Shown piece after piece: positions 11,800 through 23,937 of a DNA stretch of 64,000 nt. A program made the position numbers and the translations under genes. Positions within the stretch are counted from its first letter, which is position 1. Each line of letters starts with the position of its first letter. The DNA is from Sipunculus nudus (Eukaryota > Annelida > Sipuncula > Golfingiida > Sipunculidae): positions 40,553,676-40,617,675 of the forward strand of contig CM049311.1 of assembly GCA_026874595.1 (NCBI GenBank), given 5' to 3'. The notes under the pieces were generated by a model. The model had not been told where the DNA came from. It saw nothing but the letters and a program-made list of their open reading frames with translations, and made no database searches.

Positions 11800-14700
11800 A
11801 CATGTTAGGGTAGGATGAGTTACCTTCCTGCCCTAACTGTAAGGGTAGGACGAGTTACCTTCCTGCCCTAACTGTAAGGGTAGGACGAGTTACCTTCCTG
11901 CCCTAACTGTAAGGGTAGGATGAGTTACCTTCCTCCCCTTATTGTTAGGGTAGGATGAGTTACCTTCCTCCCCTTATTGTTAGGGTAGGATGGGTTACCT
12001 TCCTCCCCTTATTGTTAGGGTAGGATGAGTTATCTTCCTCCCCTTATTGTTAGGGTAGGATGAGTTACCTTCCTCCCCTTATTGTTAGGGTAGGATGAGT
12101 TACCTTCCTCCCCTTATTGTTAGGGTAGGATGAGTTATCTTCCTCCCCTTACTGTTAGGGTGGGATGAGTTATCTTCCTCCCCTTATTGTTAGGGAGGGA
12201 TGAGTTATCTTCCTCCCCTTACTGTTAGGGTAGGATGAGTTACCTTCCTCCCCTTATTGTTAGGGTAGGATGAGTTACCTTCCTCCCCTTATTGTTAGGG
12301 TAGGATGGGTTACCTTCCTCCCCTTATTGTTAGGGTAGGATGAGTTATCTTCCTCCCCTTCTTGTTAGGGTAGGATGAGTTATCTTCTTCCCCTTATTGT
12401 TAGGGTAGGATGAGTTACCTTCCTCCCCTTACTGTTAGGGTAGGATGAGTTCCCTTCCTGACCTTACTGTTAGAGTAGGATGAGTTACCTCCCCCCCCTT
12501 ATTGTTAGGGTAGGATGAGTTACCTTCCTCCCCTTATTGTTAGGGTAGGATGGGTTACCTTCCTCCCCTTATTGTTAGGGTAGGATGGGTTATCTTCCTC
12601 CCCTTGCTGTTAGGGTAGGATGAGTTATCTTCCTCCCCTTATTGTTAGGGTAGGATGAGTTATCTTCCTCCCCTTACTGTTAGGGTAGGATGAGTTATCA
12701 TCCTCCCCTTATTGTTAGGGTATGATGAGTTACCTTCCTGCCCTTATTGTTAGGGTAGGATGGGTTATCTTCCTCCACTTATTGTTAGGGTAGGATGAGT
12801 TACCTTCCTCCCCTTATTGTTAGGGTAGGATGAGTTATCTTCCTGCCCTTATTGTTAGGGTAGGATGGGTTACCTTCCTCCCCTTATTGTTAGGGTAGGA
12901 TGAGTTACCTTCCTCCCCTTATTGTTAGGGTAGGATGAGTTATCTTCCTCCCCTTATTGTAAGGGTAGGATGAGTTATCTTCCTCCCCTTATTGTTAGGG
13001 TAGAATGAGTTATCTTCCTCCCCTTACTGTTAGGGTAGGATGAGTTACCTTCCTCCCCTTATTGTTAGGGTAGGATGAGTTATCTTCCTCCCCTTATTGT
13101 TAGGGTAGGATGAGTTATCTTCCTGCCCTTATTGTTAGGGTAGGATGAGTTATCTTCCTGACCTTACTGTTAGGGTAGGATGGGTTACCTTCCTCCCCTT
13201 ATTGTTAGGGTAGGATGAGTTACCTTCCTCCCCTTTATTGTTAGGGTAGGATGAGTTATCTTCCTGCCCTTATTGTTAGGGTAGGATGAGTTATCTTCCT
13301 GCCCTTATTGTTAGGGTAGGATGGGTTACCTTCCTCCCCTTATTGTTAGGGTAGGATGAGTTACCTTCCTCCCCCTTATTGTTAGGGTAGGATGAGTTAT
13401 CTTCCTCCCCTTATTGTAAGGGTAGGATGAGTTATCTTCCTCCCCTTACTGTTAGGGTAGGATGAGTTACCTTCCTCCCCTTATTGTTAGGGTAGGATGA
13501 GTTATCTTCCTCCCCTTATTGTTAGGGTAGGATGAGTTATCTTCCTGCCCTTATTGTTAGGGTAGGATGAGTTATCTTCCTGACCTTACTGTTAGGGTAG
13601 GATGGGTTACCTTCCTCCCCTTATTGTTAGGGTAGGATGAGTTACCTTCCTCCCCTTTATTGTTAGGGTAGGATGAGTTATCTTCCTGCCCTTATTGTTA
13701 GGGTAGGATGAGTTATCTTCCTGCCCTTATTGTTAGGGTAGGATGGGTTACCTTCCTCCCCTTATTGTTAGGGTAGGATGAGTTACCTTCCTCCCCTTTT
13801 TTGTTAGGGTAGGATGAGTTATCTTCCTCCCCTTATTGTAAGGGTAGGATGAGTTATCTTCCTCCCCTTATTGTTAGGGTAGGATGAGTTATCTTCCTCC
13901 CCTTACTGTTAGGGTAGGATGAGTTACCTTCCTCCCCTTATTGTTAGGGTAGGATGAGTTATCTTCCTCCCCTTATTGTTAGGGTAGGATGAGTTATCTT
14001 CCTGCACTTATTGTTAGGGTAGGATGAGTTATCTTCCTGACCTTACTGTTAGGGTAGGATGAGTTACCCTCCCCCCCCTTATTGTTAGGGTAGGATGAGT
14101 TACCTTCCTCCCCCTTATTGTTAGGGTAGGATGAGTTACCTTCCTCCCCCTTATTGTTAGGGTAGGATGAGTTACCCTCCCCCTTATTGTTAGGGTAGGA
14201 TGAGTTACCTTCCTCCCCCTTATTGTTAGGGTAGGATGAGTTATCTTCCTGCCCTTATTGTTAGGGTAGGATGAGTTACCTTCCTCCCCCTTATTGTTAG
14301 GGTACGATGAGTTATCTTCCTGCCCTTATTGTTAGGGTAGGATGAGTTATCTTCCTGACCTTACTGTTAGGGTAGGATGAGTTACCCTCCCCCCCCTTAT
14401 TGTTAGGGTAGGATGAGTTACCTTCCTCCCCCTTATTGTTAGGGTAGGATGAGTTATCTTCCTCCCCTTATTGTTAGGGTAGGATGAGTTATCTTCCTGA
14501 CCTTACTGTTAGGGTAGGATGAGTTACCTTCCTCCCCCTTATTGTTAGGGTAGGATGAGTTATCTTCCTGCCCTTATTGTTAGGGTAGGATGAGTTATCT
14601 TCCTGACCTTACTGTTAGGGTAGGATGAGTTACCCTCCCCCCCCCCCCCTTATTGTTAGGGTAGGATGAGTTACCTTCCTCCCCCTTATTGTTAGGGTAG

Positions 14701-17700
14701 GATGAGTTATCTTCCCCCTTATTGTTAGGGTAGGATGAGTTACCTTCCTCCCCCTTATTGTTAGGGTAGGATGAGTTACCCTCCCCCTTATTGTTAGGGT
14801 AGGATGAGTTACCTTCCTCCCCCTTATTGTTAGGGTAGGATGAGTTATCTTCCTGCCCTTATTGTTAGGGTAGGATGAGTTATCTTCCTCCCCTTATTGT
14901 TAGGGTAGGATGAGTTATCTTCCTGCCCTTATTGTTAGGGTAGGATGAGTTATCTTCCTGACCTTACTGTTAGGGTAGGATGAGTTACCCTCCCCCCCCT
15001 TATTGTTAGGGTAGGATGAGTTACCTTCCTCCCCCTTATTGTTAGGGTAGGATGAGTTATCTTCCTGACCTTACTGTTAGGGTAGGATGAGTTACCTTCC
15101 TCCCCCTTATTGTTAGGGTAGGATGAGTTATCTTCCTGACCTTACTGTTAGGGTAGGATGAGTTACCTTCCTCCCCCTTATTGTTAGGGTAGGATGAGTT
15201 ACCTTCCTCCCCCTTATTGTTAGGGTAGGATGAGTTATCTTCCTGACCTTACTGTTAGGGTAGGATGAGTTACCTTCCTCCGCCTTATTGTTAGGGTAGG
15301 ATGAGTTACCTTCCTCCCCCTTATTGTTAGGGTAGGATGAGTTACCTTCCTCCCCCTTATTGTTAGGGTAGGATGAGTTATCTTCCTGACCTTACTGTTA
15401 GGGTAGGATGAGTTACCCTCCCCCCCCCTCCTTGTTGTTAGGGTAGGATGAGTTACCTTCCTCCCCCTTATTGTTAGGGTAGGATGAGTTATCTTCCTGA
15501 CCTTACTGTTAGGGTAGGATGAGTTACCTTCCTCCCCCTTATTGTTAGGGTAGGATGAGTTACCTTCCTCCCCCTTACTGTTAGGGTAGGATGAGTTACC
15601 TTCCTCCCCCTTATTGTTAGGGTAGGATGAGTTACCTTCCTCCCCCTTATTGTTAGGGTAGGATGAGTTACCCTCCCCCTTATTGTTAGGGTAGGATGAG
15701 TTACCTTCCTCCCCTTATTGTTAGGGTAGGATGAGTTATCTTCCTCCCCTTATTGTTAGGGTAGGATGAGTTACCTTCCTCCCCCTTATTGTTAGGGTAG
15801 GATGAGTTATCTTCCTCCCCTTATTGTTTGGGTAGGATGAGTTATCTTCCTGACCTTACTGTTAGGGTAGGATGAGTTACCCTCCCCCCCCTTATTGTTA
15901 GGGTAGGATGAGTTACCTTCCTCCCCCTTATTGTTAGGGTAGGATGAGTTATCTTCCTGACCTTACTGTTAGGGTAGGATGAGTTACCTTCCTCCCCCTT
16001 ATTGTTAGGGTAGGATGAGTTACCTTCCTCCCCCTTATTGTTAGGGTAGGATGAGTTACCCTCCCCCTTATTGTTAGGGTAGGATGAGTTACCTTCCTCC
16101 CCCTTATTGTTAGGGTAGGATGAGTTATCTTCCTGCCCTTATTGTTAGGGTAGGATGAGTTACCTTCCTCCCCCTTATTGTTAGGGTAGGATGAGTTATC
16201 TTCCTGCCCTTATTGTTAGGGTAGGATGAGTTATCTTCCTGACCTTACTGTTAGGGTAGGATGAGTTACCCTCCCCCCCCCCTTATTGTTAGGGTAGGAT
16301 GAGTTACCTTCCTCCCCCTTATTGTTAGGGTAGGATGAGTTATCTTCCTCCCCTTATTGTTAGGGTAGGATGAGTTATCTTCCTGACCTTACTGTTAGGG
16401 TAGGATGAGTTATCTTCCTCCCCTTACTGTTAGGGTAGGATGAGTTACCTTCCTCCCCCTTACTGTTAGGGTAGGATGAGTTACCTTCCTCCCCCTTATT
16501 GTTAGGGTAGGATGAGTTACCTTCCTCCCCCTTATTGTTAGGGTAGGATGAGTTACCCTCCCCCTTATTGTTAGGGTAGGATGAGTTACCTTCCTCCCCC
16601 TTATTGTTAGGGTAGGATGAGTTATCTTCCTCCCCTTATTGTTAGGGTAGGATGAGTTACCTTCCTCCCCCTTATTGTTAGGGTAGGATGAGTTACCTTC
16701 CTCCCCCTTATTGTTAGGGTAGGATGAGTTATCTTCCTGCCCTTATTGTTAGGGTAGGATGAGTTATCTTCCTGACCTTACTGTTAGGGTAGGATGAGTT
16801 ACCCTCCCCCCCCCTTATTGTTAGGGTAGGATGAGTTACCTTCCTCCCCTTATTGTTAGGGTAGGATGAGTTACCTTCCTCCCCCTTATTGTTAGGGTAG
16901 GATGAGTTACCTTCCTCCCCCTTATTGTTAGGGTAGGATGAGTTATCTTCCTCCCCTTACTGTTAGGGTAGGATGAGTTATCTTCCTGACCTTACTGTTA
17001 GGGTAGGATGAGTTACCCTCCCCCCCCCCCTTATTGTTAGGGTAGGATGAGTTACCTTCCTCCCCCTTATTGTTAGGGTAGGATGAGTTATCTTCCTCCC
17101 CTTACTGTTAGGGTAGGATGAGTTATCTTCCTGACCTTACTGTTAGGGTAGGATGAGTTACCCTCCCCCCCCCTTATTGTTAGGGTAGGATGAGTTACCT
17201 TCCTCCCCCTTATTGATAGGGTAGGATGAGTTATCTTCCTGCCCTTATTGTTAGGGTAGGATGAGTTACCTTCCTCCCCCTTATTGTTAGGGTAGGATGG
17301 GTTACCTTCCTCCCCTTATTGTTAGGGTAGGATGAGTTACCCTCCCCCCCCCCCCTTATTGTTAGGGTAGGATGAGTTACCTTCCTCCCCCTTATTGTTA
17401 GGGTAGGATGGGTTACCTTCCTCCCCTTATTGTTAGGGTAGGATGAGTTACCCTCCCCCCCCCCTTATTGTTAGGGTAGGATGAGTTACCTTCCTCCCCA
17501 TTAATGTTAGGGTAGGATAAGTTACCTTCCTCCCCTTATTGTTAGGGTAGGATGGGTTACCTTCCTCCCCTTATTGTTAGGGTAGGATGAGTTATCTTCC
17601 TCCCCTTATTGTTAGGGTAGGATGAGTTACCTTCCTCCCCTTATTGTTAGGGTAGGATGAGTTATCTTCCTGCCCTTATTGTTAGGGTAGGATGAGTTAT

Positions 17701-20700
17701 CTTCCTGTCCTTATTGTTAGGGTAGGATGAGTTACCTTCCTCCCCTTATTGTTAGGGTAGGATGAGTTACCTTCCTCCCCTTATTGTTAGGGTAGGATGG
17801 GTTACCTTCCTCCCCTTATTGTTAGGGTAGGATGAGTTATCTTCCTCCCCTTATTGTTAGGGTAGGATGAGTTACCTTCCTCCCCTTATTGTTAGGGTAG
17901 GATGAGTTACCTTCCTCCCCTTATTGTTAGGGTAGGATGAGTTATCTTCCTCCCCTTACTGTGAGGGTAGGATGAGTTACCTTCCTCCCCTTATTGTTAG
18001 GGTAGGATGAGTAGGATGAGTTATCTTCCTCCCCTTATTGTTAGGGTAGGATGAGTTACCTTCCTCCCCTTATTGTTAGGGTAGGATGAGTTACCTTCCT
18101 CCCCTTATTGTTAGGGTAGGATGAGTTATCTTCCTCCCCTTACTGTTAGGGTAGGATGAGTTACCTTCCTCCCCTTATTGTTAGGGTAGGATGAGTTATC
18201 TTCCTGCCCTTATTGTTAGGGTAGGATGAGTTACCCTCCCCCCCCCCCTTATTGTTAGGGTAGGATGAGTTACCTTCCTCCCCCTTATTGTTAGGGTAGG
18301 ATGAGTTACCTTCCTCCCCTTATTGTTAGGGTAGGATGGGTTACCTTCCTCCCCTTAGTGTTAGGGTAGGATGAGTTATCTTCCTCCCCTTATTGTTAGG
18401 GTAGGATGAGTTACCTTCCTCCCCTTATTGTTAGGGTAGGATGAGTTACCTTCCTCCCCTTACTGTTAGGGTAGGATGAGTTACCTTCCTCCCCTTATTG
18501 TTAGGGTAGGATGAGTTATCTTCCTGCCCTTATTGTTAGGGTAGGATGAGTTATCTTCCTGTCCTTATTGTTAGGGTAGGATGAGTTACCTTCCTCCCCT
18601 TATTGTTAGGGTAGGATGAGTTATCTTCCTGCCCTTACTGTTAGGGTAGGATGAGTTATCTTTCTCCCCTTATTGTTAGGGTAGGATGAGTTACCTTCCT
18701 CCCCTTATTGTTAGGGTAGGATGAGTTATCTTCCTGCCCTTATTGTTAGGGTAGGATGAGTAACCTTCCTCCCCTTACTGTTAGGGTAGGATGAGTTATC
18801 TTCCTCCCCTTACTGTTAGGGTAGGATGAGTTATCTTCCTCCCCTTATTCTTAGGGTAGGATGAGTTATCTTCCTCCCCTTACTGTTAGGGTAGGATGAG
18901 TTACCTTCCTCCCCTTATTGTTAGGGTAGGATGAGTTACCTTCCTCCCCTTATTGTTAGGGTAGGATAGGTTACCTTCCTCCCCTTATTGTTAGGGTAGG
19001 ATGAGTTATCTTCCTCCCCTTATTGTTAGGGTAGGATGAGTTATCTTCCTCCCCTTATTGTTAGGGTAGGATAACTCATCCTACCTTAACAATAAGGGGA
19101 GAAAGATAACTCATCCTACCCTAACAGTAAGGGCAGAAAGATAACTCATCCTACCCTTACAATAAGGGCAGGAAGGTAACTCTTCCTAGCCTGTTAGTTA
19201 GGGCAGGAAGGTAACTCATTCTACCCTAACAATAAGGGCAGGAAGATAACTCGTCCTACCCTAACAACAAGGGCAGGAAGATAACTCGTCCTACCCTAAC
19301 AACAAGGGCAGGAAGATAACTCATCCTACCCTAACAGTTAGGGCAGGAAGATAACCCATCCTACCCTAACAATAAGGGGAGGAAGGTAACTCTTCCTAGC
19401 CTAAAAGTTAGGGCAGGAAGGGAACTCATCCTACCCTAACAATAAGGGCAGGAAGGTAACTCATTCTACCCTAACAATAAGGGCAGGATGGTAACTCATT
19501 CTACCCTAACAATAAAGGGGGGAAGGTAACTCTTCCTACCCTCACAGGAAGGTGAGGAAGGTAACTCATTCTACCCTAACAATAAGGGGGGAGGTAGGTA
19601 ACTCATCCTACTCTAACAGTAAGGTCAGGAAGGTAACTCATCCTACCCTAACAATAAAGGGGGGAAGATAACTCATCCTACCCTAACAATAAGGGCAGAA
19701 AGGTAACTCATCCTACCCTAACAATAAGGGCAGGAAGATAACTCATCCTACCCTAACAATAAGGGGAGGAAGGTAACTCATCCTACCCTAACAGTAAGGG
19801 GAGGAAGATAACTCATCCTACCCTAACAATAAGGGGAGGAAGGTAACTCATCCTACCCTAACAATAAGGCCAGAAAGGTAACTCATCCTACCCTAAGAAT
19901 AAGGGCAGGAAGATAACTCATCCTACCCTAACAATAAGGGGAGGAAGGTAACTCATCCTACCCTAACAATAAGGGGAGGAAGGTAACTCATCCTACCCAA
20001 ACAGTAAGGGGAGGAAGATAACTCATCCTACCCTAACAATAAGGGGAGGAAGATAACTCATCCTACCCTAACAATAAGGGGAGGAAGATAACTCATCCTA
20101 CCCTAACAATAAGGGGAGGAAGGTAACCTATCCTACCCTAACAATAAGGGGAGGAAGGTAACTCATCCTACCCTAACAATAAGGGGAGGAAGGTAACTCA
20201 TCCTACCCTAACAGTAAGGGGAGGAAGATAACTCATCCTACCCTAAGAATAAGGGGAGGAAGATAACTCATCCTACCCTAACAGTAAGGGGAGGAAGATA
20301 ACTCATCCTACCCTAACAGTAAGGGGAGGAAGGTTACTCATCCTACCCTAACAATAAGGGCAGGAAGATAACTCATCCTACCCTAACAATAAGGGGAGGA
20401 AGGTAACTCATCCTACCCTAACAATAAGGGGAGAAAGATAACTCATCCTACCCTTACAGTAAGGGCAGAAAGATAACTCATCCTACCCTAACAATAAGGG
20501 GAGGAAGGTAACTCTTCCTAGCCTGATAGTTAGGGCAGGAAGGTAACTCATTCTACCCTAACAATAAGGGCAGGAAGATAACTCGTCCTACCCTAACAAC
20601 AATGGCAGGAAGATAACTCGTCCTACCCTAACAACAAGGGCAGGAAGATAACTCATCCTACCCTAACAGTTAGGGCAGGAAGATAACTCATCCTACCCTA

Positions 20701-22790
20701 ACAATAAGGGGAGGAAGGTAACTCTTCCTAGCCTAAAAGTTAGGACAGGAAGGGAACTCATCCTACCCTAACAATAAGGGCAGGAAGGTAACTCATTCTA
20801 CCCTAACAATAAGGGCAGGATGGTAACTCATTCTACCCTAACAATAAAGGGGGGAAGGTAACTCTTCCTACCCTCACAGGAAGGTGAGGAAGGTAACTCA
20901 TTCTACCCTAACAATAAAGGGGGGAAGATAACTCATCCTACCCTAACAATAAGGGCAGAAAGGTAACTCATCCTACCCTTACAATAAGGGCAGGAAGATA
21001 ACTCATCCTACCCTAACAATAAGGGGAGGAAGGTAACTCATCCTACCCTAACAGTAAGGGGAGGAAGATAACTCATCCTACCCTAACAATAAGGGGAGGA
21101 AGGTAACTCATCCTACCCTAACAATAAGGCCAGAAAGGTAACTCATCCTACCCTAACAATAAGGGCAGGAAGATAACTCATCCTACCCTAACAATAAGGG
21201 GAGGAAGGTAACTCATCCTACCCTAACAGTAAGGGGAGGAAGATAACTCATCCTACCCTAACAATAAGGGGAGGAAGATAACTCATCCTACCCTAACAAT
21301 AAGGGGAGGAAGATAACTCATCCTACCCTAACAATAAGGGGAGGAAGGTAACCTATCCTACCCTAACAATAAGGGGAGGAAGGTAACTCATCCTACCCTA
21401 ACAATAAGGGGAGGAAGGTAACTCATCCTACCCTAACAGTAAGGGGAGGAAGATAACTCATCCTACCCTAAGAATAAGGGGAGGAAGATAACTCATCCTA
21501 CCCTAACAATAAGGGGAGGAAGGTAACTAATCCTACCCTAACAATAAGGGGAGGAAGGTAACTCATCCTACCCTAACAATAAGGGGAGGAAGATAACTCA
21601 TCCTACCCTAACAATAAGGGGAGGAAGGTAACCTATCCTACCCTAACAATAAGGGGAGGAAGGTAACTCATCCTACCCTAACAATAAGGGGAGGAAGGTA
21701 ACTCATCCTACCCTAACAGTAAGGGGAGGAAGATAACTCATCCTACCCTAAGAATAAGGGGAGGAAGATAACTCATCCTACCCTAAGAATAAGGGGAGGA
21801 AGGTAACTCATCCTACCCTAACAATAAGGGGAGGAAGATAACTCATCCTACCCAACAATAAGGGGAGGAAGGTAACCTATCCTACCCTAACAATAAGGGG
21901 AGGAAGGTAACTCATCCTACCCTAACAATAAGGGGAGGAAGGTAACTCATCCTACCCTAACAGTAAGGGGAGGAAGATAACTCATCCTACCCTAAGAATA
22001 AGGGGAGGAAGATAACTCATCCTACCCTAACAATAAGGGGAGGAAGATAACTCATCCTACCCTAACAATAAGGGGAGGAAGATAACTCATCCTACCCTAA
22101 CAATAAGGGGAGGAAGATAAGGGTTAGGGTAGAATAAGTTCCCTTCCTGCCCTAACTGTTAGGATAGAATAAGTTCACTTCCTGCCCTAACTGTTAGGCT
22201 AGGAAGAGTTACCTTCCTCCCCTTATTGTTAGGGTAGGATGAGTTACCGTCCTGCCCTTATCGTCAGGGTAGGATGAGTTACCTTCCTGCCCTTACTGTT
22301 AGGGTAGGATGAGTTACCTTCCTGCCCTAACTGTAAGGGAAGGATGGGTCACCTTCCTCCCCTTATTGTTAGGGTAGGATGAGTTACCGTCCTGCCCTTA
22401 TTGTTAGGGTAGGATGAGTTATCTTCCTGCTCTTATTGTTAGGGTAGGATGAGTTATCTTCCTGACCTTACTGTTTGGGTAAAAGATCCCTTCCTGCCCA
22501 AACTTTTTTGGCTAGGAAGAGTTACCTACCTCCCCTTATTGTTAGGGTAGGATGAGTTACCTCCCCCCCCCCCCTTATTGTTAGGGTAGGATGAGTTACC
22601 TTCCTCCCCTTATTGTTAGGGTAGGATGGGTTACCTTCCTCCCCTTATTGTTAGGGTAGGATGGGTTACCTTCCTCCCCTTATGTTAGGGTAGGATGAGT
22701 TACCTCCCCCCCCCCCTTATTGTTAGGGTAGGATGAGTTACCTTCCTGCCCCAGGCTAGGAAGAGTTACCTTCCACCTAACTGTTACTCT
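11800..22790. repeat. 35-bp satellite array, about 310 units, ~11 kb, in DNAI7 intron
   Basis: Basic unit is 'gttagggtaggatgagtt' plus 'accttcctccccttatt' (35 bp; starts at 11944, 11979 and so on). Units vary mainly at accttcc/atcttcc, ctccccttatt/ctgaccttact and in C-run length (up to ~12 C near 14640 and 17340). The orientation is plus from 11.8 to 19.07 kb, inverted from 19.07 to 22.12 kb, then plus again to the end. The last ~600 bp are degraded. Each unit carries one TTAGGG, and its other strand carries GGAAGGTAAC. The array lies between the exons at 23137 and 10073 and does not touch either. Confidence 0.97.
19071..22118 (-). repeat. Inverted block inside the 35-bp satellite
   Basis: At 19071 the array flips: 'gttagggtaggataactc' is followed by 'atcctaccttaacaataagg', making a near-perfect palindrome centred at 19075. 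For about 3 kb every unit is then reverse-complemented. It flips back at about 22118 ('ggaagataagggttagggt'). Inside the block a longer-period duplication is visible. Variant units such as 'cctaaaagttagg' recur at 19401 and 20733, and 'ctcacaggaaggtgagg' at 19541 and 20873, both 1332 bp apart. The offset then drops to 1260 bp, consistent with loss of two units. Confidence 0.93.
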
Positions 22791-23136
22791 TGTTATAAAT
22801 AGCAGTCATGCTACCTAATTAGGTATGCACATTTTTCACTTCATGTTTAACTGACCCAAGTAAGGCAATTTGATAATTTGAGAGTTTAAGATGTTACATT
22901 TCAATTAAACAATGTTCTTTTATTTCTTTAATGTGTGCAAGTACACACTGCAAATTTGCCCCATGAATTTGAAAACTTCACTGTGTTGGAACTTTGCAGG
23001 TGTAACTGCTGTACAATTTCTGCTCTATTGCCAGATGGAATGACCATCAGACTCAAAGATAATGAAAAAAGAAAAGGTCACACATAAAACTCAGCTGATC
23101 TAACAAGGTACCAAGTGGCAGCATAGGGTGTGATAC

Positions 23137-23306
23137 CTGGGGTTTTTGGAGAGGTTGCCCCACAGACAGAGTGTGATCTGGTCACTGGCCTTCACCTCCT
23201 GCAGGTTCCGGGTTTCAAGATTTGCCAAGCTGCTTGCTTTCAGGAGCAGCTCGTATGAGCCCCGGTCAAGCTTCTCAGCCAGGAGATCCTGTAGCTGCCA
23301 CAGGGT
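23137..23306 (-). CDS. DNAI7: DNAI7 coding exon, Casc1_N region
   Basis: Minus-strand exon of 170 nt with a CTGACAG acceptor (AG at 23308-23307) and a CCCCAG|GTATCA donor. It enters in phase 0 and leaves in phase 2. It encodes TLWQLQDLLAEKLDRGSYEL, then a segment containing ASSLANLETRNLQEV and ITLCLWGNLSKNPR. Family members show a similar order: a leucine-rich helix, 'ASTLADLDSGN...', then '...TLYVWANLKKNPR'. It is noticeably richer in G and C than the flanking introns, as a real exon should be. Confidence 0.93.
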
Positions 23307-23937
23307 CTGTCAGTAGAAATATACATTACATCTATACAGGACTACACACTCATGAGTAAAATCTAGACTCACAATACTGATACAGTGAACAGATGAAGTA
23401 CTATATTAGGACAGACAAATGACAGCATATACTGATGAATTACTACTGACACTGAAAAAATATTAATCACAATTTAAAAAAAAAATATTGGATGCATTTT
23501 CTGTGTAATAACTAGGTCTCTGTGCTGCTATTGTTAACCTGAATGACATCTTGTCAAGCTGTATATAAGGTTTGTAAAGCTATCACATTTACCCCTGTTG
23601 ACATCATGTCATGGTTTATATGTCTTTAAAGCTAACACTGTTACCTATTTCATCTTGTCATAGTTAATTACTGGTCTTAAACTGTTCTACTTATTACACC
23701 TAATAATATCTTGCAACAGTGTGTTTATAAGCGGTCTGTCAACATTTCATTGTCTTATTTATTTAATCCTGTCTTTGTTTGTGAACCCCTTATAAAGTTC
23801 TCATGGTTGTATCTGGTAACATCTTGTAAAAGGGTACCAAAATGTCTGCAATGCTAAACAGACTCTCCAAATATTTGGTCATAAATACTGCCCAAGACTT
23901 ACACTATGTTATCTGGTGTGAAATATCAAAGGATATA

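Noticed and set aside
11800-22790. Telomere-like sequence, because every unit contains TTAGGG
   Set aside because: One hexamer per 35 bp in a unit that is otherwise unrelated, embedded in a gene intron. Not a telomere or a simple interstitial telomeric tract.
1-22790. CRISPR-like array
   Set aside because: Units are contiguous tandem repeats without unique spacers, in an animal genome.
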